From assembly GCF_002257705.1 (NCBI RefSeq), contig NZ_LSLK01000052.1:32930-96929 (forward strand): a DNA stretch of 64,000 bases. Direction: 5' to 3'. The DNA is from Sporomusa silvacetica DSM 10669. Lineage in GTDB: Bacteria; Bacillota; Negativicutes; Sporomusales; Sporomusaceae. The notes beneath the pieces were generated by a model. That model was not told where the DNA came from, made no database searches, and saw nothing but the letters and a program-made list of their open reading frames with translations. Positions within the stretch are counted from its first letter, which is position 1. Every line of letters begins with the position of its first letter. A program made the translations under genes and the position numbers. Positions 33,793-43,665 of this stretch are shown here, one piece after another.

Positions 33793-34234
33793 CACGTTTC
33801 TTCCGGCATTCCTGACAATATCCATAAAACTTTACTTGATGATCTACGATGGTAAAATTGCTGCTTTTGGCGATGATGTTTTCCAGGTCTTCCATTAAAT
33901 CATCCGCAAATTCAATTACCCTGCCACAGGTAAGACAAATAAGATGGTGATGATGATGGGGGCTGTTGGTTTCATTAATTTCATAGCGACTGCGTCCATC
34001 GCCAAAATCTATTTTTTGTAGGATTTCAAGTTCACTTAATAATTCAAGGGTCCGATATACGGTGGCCAAACCAATATCATTTGCTTGCTGACGCACAATG
34101 TTGTGAACGTCTTCAGCACTTAAATGTTTATCGCGATTATTGATAAACACCTGTAAAATGAATTGGCGCTGTGGCGTAAGCTTATAATCGCGGTCTTTAA
34201 ACTTCTGGCGTAAGTTAGATAAGTCAAAATTCAT
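33785..34234 (-). CDS. Fur family transcriptional regulator
   Basis: A 149-residue metalloregulator with the winged-helix domain (YKLTPQRQFILQVF, GLATVYRTLELL) and a metal-binding half with the HHHHH cluster, CLTCG and CQEC structural zinc sites. Could be Fur, PerR or Zur; sequence alone does not settle it. AGGTG lies six bases before the ATG at 34234, seven bases before the end of the preceding exporter gene, giving tight coupling. Confidence 0.9.
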   Translation of the reverse strand: MNFDLSNLRQKFKDRDYKLTPQRQFILQVFINNRDKHLSAEDVHNIVRQQANDIGLATVYRTLELLSELEILQKIDFGDGRSRYEINETNSPHHHHHLICLTCGRVIEFADDLMEDLENIIAKSSNFTIVDHQVKFYGYCQECRKKRDD

Positions 34235-34239
34235 ACATT

Positions 34240-35292
34240 TCACCTGTCTTTTTTATCATCATCAAGATACCAAAGGTGGCGAAGCAGCACTTTCAGGAGC
34301 GCTGCAACCGGTACTGCTAAAATCATGCCTGTAATACCATAGAATTGGCCGCCAATTAGCAAGCTTATAATAATTAGCGAAGGGTGCAAATCAATAGTAT
34401 GCCCCATAATATGGGGAACAATGATATTATTTTCAATTTGATGAATGATTAAATAAAAAGCAGCTACTTTAATTGCCAGCAGCGGTGATACCAAAGAAGC
34501 CAGTAATAGGGCTGGAATAGAGCCAATGATGGGACCAATGATCGGAATGGCTTCTGTCAGTGTGGCCAAAAGTCCTAAAACTAAGGGATAGTCCACTTTC
34601 AGAAAGTACATGCCGCTAAATACCAACAGGCCAATGATTACACTGACAACAACTTGTCCTCTGATATAGTTACTTACAACAGCTGCCATTTCTTCGATTA
34701 TGTTAATAACTCGTTGTTGTATGGAACTAGGAAAAAGAATAACGACACCTTCCTTAAGGCTTCGCCAATCTTTCAGAAAATAGTAAGCAAGCACAGGGAC
34801 AATTAATAGTTCTATCATTTGTGTTGCGAAAGAAAATACCGTATTAAAGGCATTTCGTGTCAAACTTACCGCATAGGTAGCTGCTCCACCTAGTCCATTC
34901 TCAATAATTTGGCGGAAATTATCAGGTATTTGTGCCAAATTTGCCTGTTGTTGTATCAGCATAATCAGGCTTTGGATTTTGGTCATAAGTCGGGGCAAAT
35001 CGCCAACAAACTTATTAAATTCATTAATAAACGGAAACAAAACAAAAGTTGTTATAAGAGTCAGCAGGAGACCTGTCAGGAGAAATACTAACAGGATGGC
35101 AATTCCACGGGGTAAATGATTCTGCTTTGTCCCCAAGGGTATGGCAACTACGGCATTAACAAAAGGATTAAGCACAAAGGTCACAATAATCGCTAGAATG
35201 AGGGGAAGAAAAATAGGTGTTATTTGGCTAAAAATATAGAAGCCTAATAGCAAAATAATGATTTTTATTACCACTGCAGGTGATTTAATCAT
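34240..35292 (-). CDS. AI-2E family transporter (second copy)
   Basis: A 350-residue membrane protein of the same family as the one at 16.6 kb, with VPVLAYYFLKDWRSLKEG, GQVVVSVIIGLLVFSG and HQIENNIIVPHIMG. AGGGG lies nine bases before the ATG at 35292. Encoded between a metallo-hydrolase and fur. Substrate unknown. Confidence 0.88.
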   Translation of the reverse strand: MIKSPAVVIKIIILLLGFYIFSQITPIFLPLILAIIVTFVLNPFVNAVVAIPLGTKQNHLPRGIAILLVFLLTGLLLTLITTFVLFPFINEFNKFVGDLPRLMTKIQSLIMLIQQQANLAQIPDNFRQIIENGLGGAATYAVSLTRNAFNTVFSFATQMIELLIVPVLAYYFLKDWRSLKEGVVILFPSSIQQRVINIIEEMAAVVSNYIRGQVVVSVIIGLLVFSGMYFLKVDYPLVLGLLATLTEAIPIIGPIIGSIPALLLASLVSPLLAIKVAAFYLIIHQIENNIIVPHIMGHTIDLHPSLIIISLLIGGQFYGITGMILAVPVAALLKVLLRHLWYLDDDKKDR

Positions 35293-35305
35293 CGTAGTAA
35301 TCCCC

Positions 35306-35926
35306 TTACTGAATAAAGGGGTTATGACTGCGTTCCCAGCCAATGCTGGTTTCCGGCCCATGACCTGGCAATACTCTTACTGCATCCTCAAGATTCATCA
35401 ATTGACTTTTAATACTGTTGATGAGCTGACTAGAAGAACCGCCAGGAAAATCACTCCGGCCAATTGACTCAGCAAACAAGGTATCACCTGCAAGAAGCAC
35501 CTTATCAGTCAAAAGACATATCCCGCCAGGAGTATGTCCTGGCGTATGCAAGGTTTTAAATTCAATATTGCCAATCGAAATTGTATCGCCAGCCTTGAGC
35601 AAGCGATCAGCCGGCCGGCAACTAAAACTACCACTAAGATATATAGATAGGTTAAGCTGCGGATTTGTTAACATATCGGCATCTTCATGATGAATTAGGA
35701 CTTTAGCACCAGTTGCCTGTTGAACAGCATCATTAGCAGCAATATGATCAGCGTGGCCATGGGTATTGATAATATAATCAACAGTAAGCTTGGCCTTGTT
35801 AATTTCAGCAAGGATAGCTTCCGCACTTCCACCAGGATCAATTACACCTGCTTGTAAGGTTTGCTCACAGTATACTATGTAACAGTTAGTCCCAAGCTGG
35901 CCTACGCCCAATTGAATTATTTTCAT
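35306..35926 (-). CDS. Metallo-beta-lactamase fold hydrolase (glyoxalase II-like)
   Basis: A 206-residue MBL-fold enzyme with the dinuclear zinc motif THGHADH, the later ligands in HTPGHTPGGICLL and AGDTLF, and a C-terminal LPGHGPET. Close to YqgX/glyoxalase II-like thioesterases. Physiological substrate not known. Follows dtd by 15 bases. Confidence 0.88.
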   Translation of the reverse strand: MKIIQLGVGQLGTNCYIVYCEQTLQAGVIDPGGSAEAILAEINKAKLTVDYIINTHGHADHIAANDAVQQATGAKVLIHHEDADMLTNPQLNLSIYLSGSFSCRPADRLLKAGDTISIGNIEFKTLHTPGHTPGGICLLTDKVLLAGDTLFAESIGRSDFPGGSSSQLINSIKSQLMNLEDAVRVLPGHGPETSIGWERSHNPFIQ

Positions 35927-35941
35927 AACATCACTCTCCTA

Positions 35942-36391
35942 TTAAAACAGCCGCTTACTATCTAGCAGCATTGTTACTGGTCCATGATTAGTCAAACGCA
36001 CGATCATTTCAGCTTGAAACTGTCCGCAGGCTACCGCTATCCCCATGTTACGGCACAATTGCACAAAAGTTTCATAAAGTACAACTGCAGTTTGGGGCGG
36101 CGCGGCAGCATCAAAACTGGGGCGGCGTCCTTTACGGCAATCGCCGTATAAAGTAAACTGAGAAACTACCAGCAAGTCCCCACTTATATCTTTAAGAGAT
36201 AGATTCATTTTTCCCGCATTATCCGGAAAAATCCGTAGATTTACAATTTTTTCCGCAAGGTAATTGACATCTGTTTCTGTATCTTCCTGACCTATCCCTA
36301 AGAAAACAGTTAAGCCTGTCCCAATTGCAGCAATTTCATGCTCAGCTACCGTTACGCTGGCACAATCGGTTAATTGAACAACAGCCCTCAT
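35942..36391 (-). CDS. dtd: D-aminoacyl-tRNA deacylase
   Basis: A 149-residue enzyme that removes D-amino acids and misplaced glycine from tRNA. Signature motifs SQFTLYGD and the NHGPVTMLLDS region with the Gly-Pro pair are present. Its ATG overlaps the stop codon of rel (TAATG). The rel-dtd order is conserved in Firmicutes. Confidence 0.95.
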   Translation of the reverse strand: MRAVVQLTDCASVTVAEHEIAAIGTGLTVFLGIGQEDTETDVNYLAEKIVNLRIFPDNAGKMNLSLKDISGDLLVVSQFTLYGDCRKGRRPSFDAAAPPQTAVVLYETFVQLCRNMGIAVACGQFQAEMIVRLTNHGPVTMLLDSKRLF

Positions 36392-38619
36392 TAGACTCCT
36401 CCTAAGGTTTGAGTAGTGCGACGCACATTATAAACATCTGGAATCCGACGCATTTTATTAATAATGTGCTCCAACTGGCTTAGGTTGCCAATATCAATAT
36501 CCATATTAATGGTGGCGGTTTTATTTTTATGTACTCGGGCATTTAGGGAACCGACATTAATTTTTGCATCTGCCGCCACCATCATGACGTCAGAGAGCAA
36601 GTTGTGGCGATCCATGCCGGTGATCTCAATGGATACTCGATAAAGCGTATCACCGGGAATATCCCAGTTGACTTCAATCATACGTTCATATTCTTCCTGA
36701 TTATTTAGGATATTAAGGCAATCAGCACGATGTACAGACACCCCCCGGCCTCTGGTAATATAGCCTACAATAATATCACCAGGCAATGGATTACAGCAGC
36801 GTGCTAATCTGACCATGAGTCCCGCTTCGCCTTTAACTAAGATGCCATGGCTGACTTTGTTCTTGAGGCGTTTAGGTTTAAGTTCAGCCAGCATAGCCGA
36901 AACGTCAGGCGTCGTCGAACTTTTTAATTCCTTTTTATATAATTCAATCAGCTTTGCTATTACTCCGTGTAAGGTAACTCCGCCATACCCCAAGCCTTCA
37001 AATAGGTCATCTTCACTTGAAATACTTAATTTTTTGGCAATCTCATTGAGGCGATCACCTTTTACAAGATCACGCCATTCGTAACCGAGCTTTTTACTCT
37101 CGCGTTCAATCATCTCTCGGCCTTTGGCAATATTTTCTTCACGTTTTTCTTTCTTAAACCATTGACGAATTTTATTTCTTGTTTCCGATGATCCAATAAT
37201 ATTCAGCCAGTCACGACTTGGTCCATTACCTTGCTTGGCGGTAATGATTTCAACAATATCACCATTAGTAAGCTTATATTCTAATGGCACAAGTTTACCG
37301 TTAACTTTAGCACCAACACAGCGATGGCCTACATCGGTGTGGATGCGATAGGCAAAATCAATCGGAATCGATCCGGCAGGTAAATCAATAACATCACCGC
37401 GAGGTGTAAAAACAAATACTTCATCGGCAAAAACATCCATTTTTACCGTCTCGATGAATTCGCGTGGATCGCGCAAATCGCGATGCCATTCTAAAAGCTG
37501 CCTAAGCCAAGCCAATTTCTGATCTGTATCTTTGTGGGCAGCTTTACTGCCTTCCTTGTAACGCCAATGAGCAGCAATACCATATTCAGAAATCCGGTGC
37601 ATATCGAGCGTCCGAATTTGAATTTCTAGTGGTTGTCCGGATTGTCCAATAACCGTAGTATGCAGTGACTGATAGCCGTTAGATTTCGGCATAGCAATAT
37701 AATCCTTAAATCTGCCGGGTAGAGGCTTCCATAAGGTGTGAACTGTGCCTAATGCTCCATAACAGTCTTTTAATGAATCGACAACAATGCGGATGGCTGA
37801 CAAATCATAAATCTCACTGACATCCTGCTTGTGGTTTTTTTTCATCTTCTTATAGATACTGTAAAAGTGTTTGGGCCGCCCTTGGATTTCAGCAGATATG
37901 CCAACAGAATCAAGACGTTCCTCCATCAGCGCGATGGCGTCTGTAATAATCTGCTCGCGTTCTTTACGTTTTTGTTTTACCTGTTCCACAAGCCGATAGT
38001 ATTTTTCCGGTTCTAAGAATCGGAAAGACAGATCCTCTAATTCCCACTTTACGTTGGAAATACCTAAGCGATGCGCCAGTGGCGCAAATATTTCCAATGT
38101 TTCACGAGAAATTTCCGCTTGTTTATGTGGAGCCATATATTTAAGAGTTCGCATGTTATGCAGTCTGTCCGCAAGCTTTATTAATACGACCCGAATATCT
38201 TTAGCCATAGCCAGGAACATCTTACGATAGTTCTCTAACTGTTGCTCTTCTTTAGATTTATACTCAATTCGATTTAATTTAGTGACTCCATCGACAAGCA
38301 TGGCAATTTCATTACCAAAATCTTTTTCCAATTGCTCTAAGGTAACTGTCGTATCCTCTACTACGTCATGAAGCAAGCTGGCACTAATTGTGACAGCGTC
38401 AATTTGTAAATCAGCCAGTATAGTAGCAACCCCGATAGGATGACAGATATATGCTTCTCCTGATACCCTAAGTTGACCATCATGAGCACTATAAGCGAGT
38501 TGATAAGCTTTATTAACCAATTGTAATGGCGCGTCAGGCTGGTAAGTTTTAATTTTGGCTATTATATTTTCTATATTTGGTTTATTCTTTTTTATAACCT
38601 GTATATCGTTGCTGCTCAT
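36391..38619 (-). CDS. rel: Bifunctional (p)ppGpp synthetase/hydrolase
   Basis: A 742-residue Rel protein: HD hydrolase (residues about 40-190, with LLHDVVEDT and ADRLHNMRT), synthetase (about 230-350, with YDLSAIRIVVDS and GYQSLHTTV), TGS (about 400-460, VFVFTPRGDVIDLPAG), helical and zinc-finger region (CCNPLPGD) and C-terminal ACT. The intact HD motif indicates that it can both make and degrade the alarmone. Often named relA in Firmicutes. Confidence 0.95.
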   Translation of the reverse strand: MSSNDIQVIKKNKPNIENIIAKIKTYQPDAPLQLVNKAYQLAYSAHDGQLRVSGEAYICHPIGVATILADLQIDAVTISASLLHDVVEDTTVTLEQLEKDFGNEIAMLVDGVTKLNRIEYKSKEEQQLENYRKMFLAMAKDIRVVLIKLADRLHNMRTLKYMAPHKQAEISRETLEIFAPLAHRLGISNVKWELEDLSFRFLEPEKYYRLVEQVKQKRKEREQIITDAIALMEERLDSVGISAEIQGRPKHFYSIYKKMKKNHKQDVSEIYDLSAIRIVVDSLKDCYGALGTVHTLWKPLPGRFKDYIAMPKSNGYQSLHTTVIGQSGQPLEIQIRTLDMHRISEYGIAAHWRYKEGSKAAHKDTDQKLAWLRQLLEWHRDLRDPREFIETVKMDVFADEVFVFTPRGDVIDLPAGSIPIDFAYRIHTDVGHRCVGAKVNGKLVPLEYKLTNGDIVEIITAKQGNGPSRDWLNIIGSSETRNKIRQWFKKEKREENIAKGREMIERESKKLGYEWRDLVKGDRLNEIAKKLSISSEDDLFEGLGYGGVTLHGVIAKLIELYKKELKSSTTPDVSAMLAELKPKRLKNKVSHGILVKGEAGLMVRLARCCNPLPGDIIVGYITRGRGVSVHRADCLNILNNQEEYERMIEVNWDIPGDTLYRVSIEITGMDRHNLLSDVMMVAADAKINVGSLNARVHKNKTATINMDIDIGNLSQLEHIINKMRRIPDVYNVRRTTQTLGGV

Positions 38620-38654
38620 GACTCACCTCTTACACTAGTGCTGCTATTAAATAG

Positions 38655-40715
38655 TTAACTATACTGACTCAAGTACTCTTCACGCATTTTTATACTTTCC
38701 TGAAAAGCAGGAGAGTTTGTTAGATCAAGCTTTTTAAGTGGTGATGGAGTAAGTTGAATAGTAAAAGTGCCTTGCTCTTGTGGCTCTTGTGGCTCTTTTG
38801 TCAGTAAATCTAATTCAGCTAAAATAGTTAGAGCCATAGTAAGAACATTCTCTGATAAAACCACATTATAGTTGCTCGAAATCTTATTTACGATAGTTTG
38901 CAAAGAAAAATTATATTGTCCTAATTTATTATATTCTTTTAAAGTTAAATATACCTGCGCAATACAGGTACGGTCAGGGGCAATTCTATTTAGCTCGGCT
39001 TGTGTCTGGCTATCTGGCGATTGGCGTACATCATGAGCAATCAATTGTAAGTTTTTTTGTCCCTGCCACTCATTGTATTTGGGAACAAATACTAAATCTA
39101 TGGCTTTATCACAGGTAAGAAGTGGAGACAGTTCGGCCATATTCCAGGCAACCACATCCTTAACTGCAGCATTTTTCAATTTGAGTTTCAAATGGCGACT
39201 TTGCTGTCCTATGAGACGTTTTTCTTTCATCTCAATGTTATGACAAGCAAATACTGGACTGGGATTACCAAATCCATAAGGTTCAAGACAAGCCAATTGT
39301 TCAAGAAACGGAGCACTGATCTCTTCCAGGGGCAATATAGAATCAATGGTAAGAACAGGTACATAATCGGCAGCTGATAATGTTTCAGCTGCTAAGGAAT
39401 TTAGCCGTTCTCGCAATAATGGTATGTTCGGTAGTGATATGGACAATCCTGCTGCCTGGCGATGCCCCCCAAACTGAGTTAATAGATCAGAACAAGCAGT
39501 TAATGCAGTATAAATGTCAAATGCGGGTATACTGCGACAAGAGCCTTTGCCTACTCCCTCATGGATACTAATCATAATTACCGGTTTATAATATTTGTCC
39601 ACTAACCGGGAAGCTACAATGCCAATTACGCCAGAATGCCATTCTTCGCCAGCTAGTACCAGCACCTTGGCTGCACCTACATCTACCGTTTCAAGCTGTT
39701 CTTCCGCTTTTGCCAAAATGCTCTTTTCTATATTTTGGCGGACTAAATTTTCCCCATCGAGCAAGTTTGCCAATTCGTGTGCATAATTGGCATCGTTAGT
39801 AATTAGCAGTTCCACTCCGGCAGTGGCCTGACTAATACGTCCTACAGCGTTAAGACGCGGCGCAATGACAAAACCGATACTGCCGCTGTCAATAACCTTG
39901 CCGCGTAAGCCGCATACCTCAAGCAAAGCTTTTATTCCTAAATTTTCAGTAGTTTGCAGCTGTTTTAGACCTAGTTTCACCAAGACGCGGTTTTCTCCGG
40001 TAAGTGGTACGATATCAGCAACTGTGCCGATAGCTACAATATCAAGATAATCAAAAAATTTGGTTTCAAGTCCGTAATAATGTTGCCATAACCCCTGACA
40101 TAACTTAAAGGCTACACCAACACCGGCCAAATTTTTTTCCGGATATAAACATCCCGGTTGTTTGGGATTTATTATAGCCAAAGCAACGGGGAGTTCAGAT
40201 GGCGGTTGATGGTGATCGGTTATAATAATATCAAGCTGATCGCCGATAGGCGCAATCTCCTTAATGGCACTAATGCCACAGTCAACGGTAATGACTAATT
40301 TTGTCCCAGTATCTATTAGGTTATGTAAAGCCGCGGGATTAAGCCCATACCCCTCACTTTGCCTGTCGGGGATATAAAACTCAACATTAGCATTAAGTCT
40401 GGTTAACGTCTTGTAAAGGGTAGCGCAAGCGGTAATTCCATCTACGTCGTAATCACCATAAATGGTAATCTTTTCTTGTACTTCAACAGCTTGAATAATT
40501 CTCTTAACAGCAGCGCTCATACCTTTTAGTGCATATGGATCGGCAAAATGTTCAGCACCAGCATATAAGAATTCGTCTGCTGCCTGTTCATTAGTAATGC
40601 CACGATTTATCAGTGCCTGCGCAATATACTCAGATATGTTAAGTTTCTGGCTGAGCTCGTTTGCCAATTGATGCCTAGCGGGAAACAATCTCCACTTTTT
40701 TTTTAGCTTAGCCAT
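38655..40715 (-). CDS. recJ: Single-stranded-DNA exonuclease RecJ
   Basis: A 686-residue 5'-3' exonuclease with DHH-family motifs YGDYDVDGITA, VDCGIS and TDHHQPPSELP, a DHHA1 region and an OB fold. A C-terminal extension of about 130 residues (from about residue 560) goes beyond the E. coli enzyme, as is usual in Firmicutes. The ATG at 40715 is the natural start by product, but the nearest GGAGG is 15 bases away, which is long. Confidence 0.93.
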   Translation of the reverse strand: MAKLKKKWRLFPARHQLANELSQKLNISEYIAQALINRGITNEQAADEFLYAGAEHFADPYALKGMSAAVKRIIQAVEVQEKITIYGDYDVDGITACATLYKTLTRLNANVEFYIPDRQSEGYGLNPAALHNLIDTGTKLVITVDCGISAIKEIAPIGDQLDIIITDHHQPPSELPVALAIINPKQPGCLYPEKNLAGVGVAFKLCQGLWQHYYGLETKFFDYLDIVAIGTVADIVPLTGENRVLVKLGLKQLQTTENLGIKALLEVCGLRGKVIDSGSIGFVIAPRLNAVGRISQATAGVELLITNDANYAHELANLLDGENLVRQNIEKSILAKAEEQLETVDVGAAKVLVLAGEEWHSGVIGIVASRLVDKYYKPVIMISIHEGVGKGSCRSIPAFDIYTALTACSDLLTQFGGHRQAAGLSISLPNIPLLRERLNSLAAETLSAADYVPVLTIDSILPLEEISAPFLEQLACLEPYGFGNPSPVFACHNIEMKEKRLIGQQSRHLKLKLKNAAVKDVVAWNMAELSPLLTCDKAIDLVFVPKYNEWQGQKNLQLIAHDVRQSPDSQTQAELNRIAPDRTCIAQVYLTLKEYNKLGQYNFSLQTIVNKISSNYNVVLSENVLTMALTILAELDLLTKEPQEPQEQGTFTIQLTPSPLKKLDLTNSPAFQESIKMREEYLSQYS

Positions 40716-41029
40716 AATAAAGTTTATAGACCTCCATAACAATGTACTAGAAACAATTGTAGTATACAGTGTAATTTTTTGCAACTTTACCTGAATTTTT
40801 CTCAGTTTTCCTGAGTTTCTGATTGGGTTCCCTCATCATTATGATCACACCCATAAAAAAAATATATAATGGATTACTATTCTCGCAAAAAGTTCAATAT
40901 TCCTTTAATATTGGCGGGTTGTAAAATAAAACTTACAGTGAACTCGTTTAGCAAAGCTGAAATCAAATTTGGACTCTACTCCACCTGAAGTCACGCCGCC
41001 TATAGGCGGGAGTCTTATTCATCGACTAA
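40716..41029. other. Gene-free stretch upstream of recJ
   Basis: About 310 bases with no credible gene. The right part holds a diverged piece of the dispersed repeat family: CTCCACCTGAAGTCACGCC and the hairpin GCCGCCTATAGGCGGGAG (about 40985-41012). Left of it are A/T-rich sequences that probably include the recJ promoter, which I could not place with confidence. Confidence 0.5.
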
Positions 41030-41082
41030 GATAAATAAAGAAACCTCGGCTTCTGCCGAGCCTTTAGCGAAAGCCAAGGTTG
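41030..41082 (-). terminator. Intrinsic terminator after the DUF456-like gene
   Basis: On the minus strand AACCTTGGCTT and AAGCCGAGGTT pair (one mismatch) and TCTTTATTTATC follows. It lies about 40 bases after the stop at 41122. Confidence 0.75.
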
Positions 41083-41121
41083 CTTTATCCTGTTTTTAAG
41101 AAGTTATCTTGCAAACATCCA

Positions 41122-41589
41122 TTATCGAAATATGTACAGATGTATAATGACGATCATAGTAATTCCACAAACAAACCTAATAACAGCCACGCCGATCAGC
41201 CGGAGCAGTCCTTGGGAAACTGTATCACTATGTGGCAAAAGTGTTTTACCGGCAACTAATTCCCATAGTAAGAACCCGAGAACAGATCCGAACAGGGCAT
41301 CGCTTGCCAGTATACCGCCAAAATGACACACTGGACTATTGATGCTAAAATCGCGTGAAACCGGTAAGTTTTCAGTCAAATAGATTCTTAATATTCTTCC
41401 GCCTAGCTCGCTTATTAGGGAAAGTAGTATCAATAACTCAATTGTTTCTGGAGTAAAGGTCACGAAATCAGTTAATAGACCATAAATGACAGCCCCCAGC
41501 AGGATGATCAGCGTCCCCGAGAGCTTTACTGACATTGTACAAAAAAGACCTGTCATCATAATGAATGTTACTAAAAATTCGACCCACAA
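41122..41589 (-). CDS. DUF456-like membrane protein
   Basis: About 155 residues and four or five hydrophobic helices. The central block SGTLIILLGAVIYGLL and the later SVLGFLLWELVAG resemble DUF456 proteins; function unknown. The frame is open to an ATG at 41694, which would overlap the preceding gene by 62 bases. A TTG at 41589 preceded by GGGG ten bases upstream gives the usual family length and is preferred, with modest certainty. Confidence 0.6.
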   Translation of the reverse strand: MWVEFLVTFIMMTGLFCTMSVKLSGTLIILLGAVIYGLLTDFVTFTPETIELLILLSLISELGGRILRIYLTENLPVSRDFSINSPVCHFGGILASDALFGSVLGFLLWELVAGKTLLPHSDTVSQGLLRLIGVAVIRFVCGITMIVIIHLYIFR

Positions 41590-41632
41590 AAGGCAATTAC
41601 CCCGTTTCGCCCGAATAGTACTGCTGCTACTA

Positions 41633-42661
41633 TTATTGTAACTTGTTATCTTCTTGTTTATGTAGAAAGTAAGCGATCCAACCAATGAAAACAATCATCA
41701 GTAAACCTGTTACACTCATAATCATGAGAATTAATTCTAAGCTGATAAAGCTACCGCACCATACTAATAGTCCTGCTAAGGTTAGCGCTGAGCTAAAATG
41801 CAGTCTTGTGATTATACTGAGTTGTTTAGCATTGACCAGCATGGCTGGAACCATTGTATTGAGTAATATACATACCAATATACTATTAAACCCAGCTGCA
41901 AGCCATGATCCAAAAACTTGATTGGCAACAATCGACAAAGGCATAAATCCGTATCCTCCGCCTAGTAAGGCTATATGTGCTAGTAGCAAAGTAAAAAGCC
42001 CCTCAAAAAATTTAGCTAGTACTGCTAAATAAATGCCGGCGTAGTTTTTGTGGGCAAAATAAGTTCCCGCTTCTACTACCAGTATCGAGCGCATGCCACC
42101 AGCATTATAGCCAATAAGAGCTAGAACCAGTGGCCAACTGATATAGTCAAGGGATAGCAAATTAGTAAAGGATGTTGTTGTGAAGGTATCAAGTAGCATA
42201 AACACCATAACACCTATTGCTGGGATAAGTAAGAGTGCCACATAGTTAGAAATTATCAGTAGTTCCTGGCCATAATCAGCAGCCAACAAACAACATGCCA
42301 TTATACAGAAAGGCACAGTCAATACATAGGGGAGGCCGGTCAGGTGCTCTAGCAATTGTCCGGCAAAATAACCACCGGTTAATGCACTGGCTGGCAGCGA
42401 TACAGCCAATATTGCCAGCGCCAGCAGTCTTTTACCGCGTAACCCAAATAGCCGCTTGACCACTGTTGTTAATTCGTGTCCGCTTTTGACACCTATCCAG
42501 GCTGACGTGCCGGCTACAATCGAGCCGAATATCATATAGGCTAAAAATACTGTAGAATAAATACCTTTGCCGATTAGCGAAGCCATGGCTGGAACAACAG
42601 CTACATTATCGCCAGCGATATGAACAAGTGCCAACGATAGTGCCGGTAGGATAACTCCCAT
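41633..42661 (-). CDS. Polytopic membrane protein, YkvI/APC-like
   Basis: A 342-residue protein with about ten membrane helices. The first helix region, with a kinked glycine/alanine stretch and SAWIGVKSG, and the regular pairing of helices recall APC-fold transporters such as YkvI, but the similarity is loose. Substrate unknown. Encoded just before the DUF456-like gene, so the two may work together. Confidence 0.6.
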   Translation of the reverse strand: MGVILPALSLALVHIAGDNVAVVPAMASLIGKGIYSTVFLAYMIFGSIVAGTSAWIGVKSGHELTTVVKRLFGLRGKRLLALAILAVSLPASALTGGYFAGQLLEHLTGLPYVLTVPFCIMACCLLAADYGQELLIISNYVALLLIPAIGVMVFMLLDTFTTTSFTNLLSLDYISWPLVLALIGYNAGGMRSILVVEAGTYFAHKNYAGIYLAVLAKFFEGLFTLLLAHIALLGGGYGFMPLSIVANQVFGSWLAAGFNSILVCILLNTMVPAMLVNAKQLSIITRLHFSSALTLAGLLVWCGSFISLELILMIMSVTGLLMIVFIGWIAYFLHKQEDNKLQ

Positions 42662-42756
42662 ATATATCGCCCCCTGCCTGCTTATAGGATATTGCAGCAG
42701 AGCCTTAATTGTGCAAAAAAGCCTGAAGCAATTTGCTTCAGGCTAAGAAACTATAA

Positions 42757-43665
42757 CTATTTTGCACCTTTGATTCGTTGTTCCATACGGCGTTTATCAT
42801 CGTATTCTCTCCATGTCACCCAGATTTGGCTGGCATTAAATATTGATGAATAGGCACCACTGGCAAAACCGATCAACAGAGCCAGCGAGAAGTTCTTGGT
42901 AGTCTCGCCGCCAAACACATAAAGCGCGGCAGTTGCAAAGATTACAGTAAGAACGGTGTAAACCGAACGGGTCATTGTTTGCCAGATGCTGCGATTAACA
43001 AGTTCTGCAAGTCCATCGCTTTTCTTATAAGTTTTCAGGTTTTCTCTGATCCGGTCAAAAATAACAATGGTATCGTTAATTGAATAGCCGATAATTGTCA
43101 AAATTGCTGCCACAAAAGTCGAGTCAATCTCCTTTTGCAAAATTGAAAATATACCTATAACAACCAATACATCGTGCACAAGGGCGGCAATACCGGCAAC
43201 GGCAAATTTAAACTCAAACCGGTAGGTAATATAGACAATTTCAAGCACCCAGGATATTAAAAGCGCGAGAACAGCCTGTTGTGCTAGTTCTGAGCCAATT
43301 ACGGCACCGACCTTTTCGGCTCTCAAAACCTCAAAGGCACCCAGTTTTGTCTCTAAGTCTTTAAGCACATTGCGGCGTTCCTCTTCATTGAGCACATGGG
43401 ACCGAATTAATACATTGTTCGACTTATCTTCCTGGCCTGTTAAAGCCAGTTGAATGGTACTACCTTCTAATTGATAATCTTTAAGTACCTCTCTTATTTC
43501 ACTTACTGCCATCGGACGGGCAAATTTTAGATCAAGCAACGTGCCACCGGTAAAGTCAATGCCTAAATTAAGGCCTTGCGTTGCCATAGATATCAGTCCA
43601 GGGATTATGATGAGCGCAGAGAGCAGAAACCACCAATAGCGTTTAGCAACAATATCAAATTTCAT
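42757..43665 (-). CDS. secF: Protein translocase subunit SecF
   Basis: A 302-residue membrane protein with six helices and the family motifs GIDFTGGTLLDLKF and GYSINDTIVIFDRIREN. It works with SecD to pull proteins across the membrane. GGGGGCG lies six bases before the ATG at 43665, which overlaps the end of secD by 11 bases. Confidence 0.96.
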   Translation of the reverse strand: MKFDIVAKRYWWFLLSALIIIPGLISMATQGLNLGIDFTGGTLLDLKFARPMAVSEIREVLKDYQLEGSTIQLALTGQEDKSNNVLIRSHVLNEEERRNVLKDLETKLGAFEVLRAEKVGAVIGSELAQQAVLALLISWVLEIVYITYRFEFKFAVAGIAALVHDVLVVIGIFSILQKEIDSTFVAAILTIIGYSINDTIVIFDRIRENLKTYKKSDGLAELVNRSIWQTMTRSVYTVLTVIFATAALYVFGGETTKNFSLALLIGFASGAYSSIFNASQIWVTWREYDDKRRMEQRIKGAK

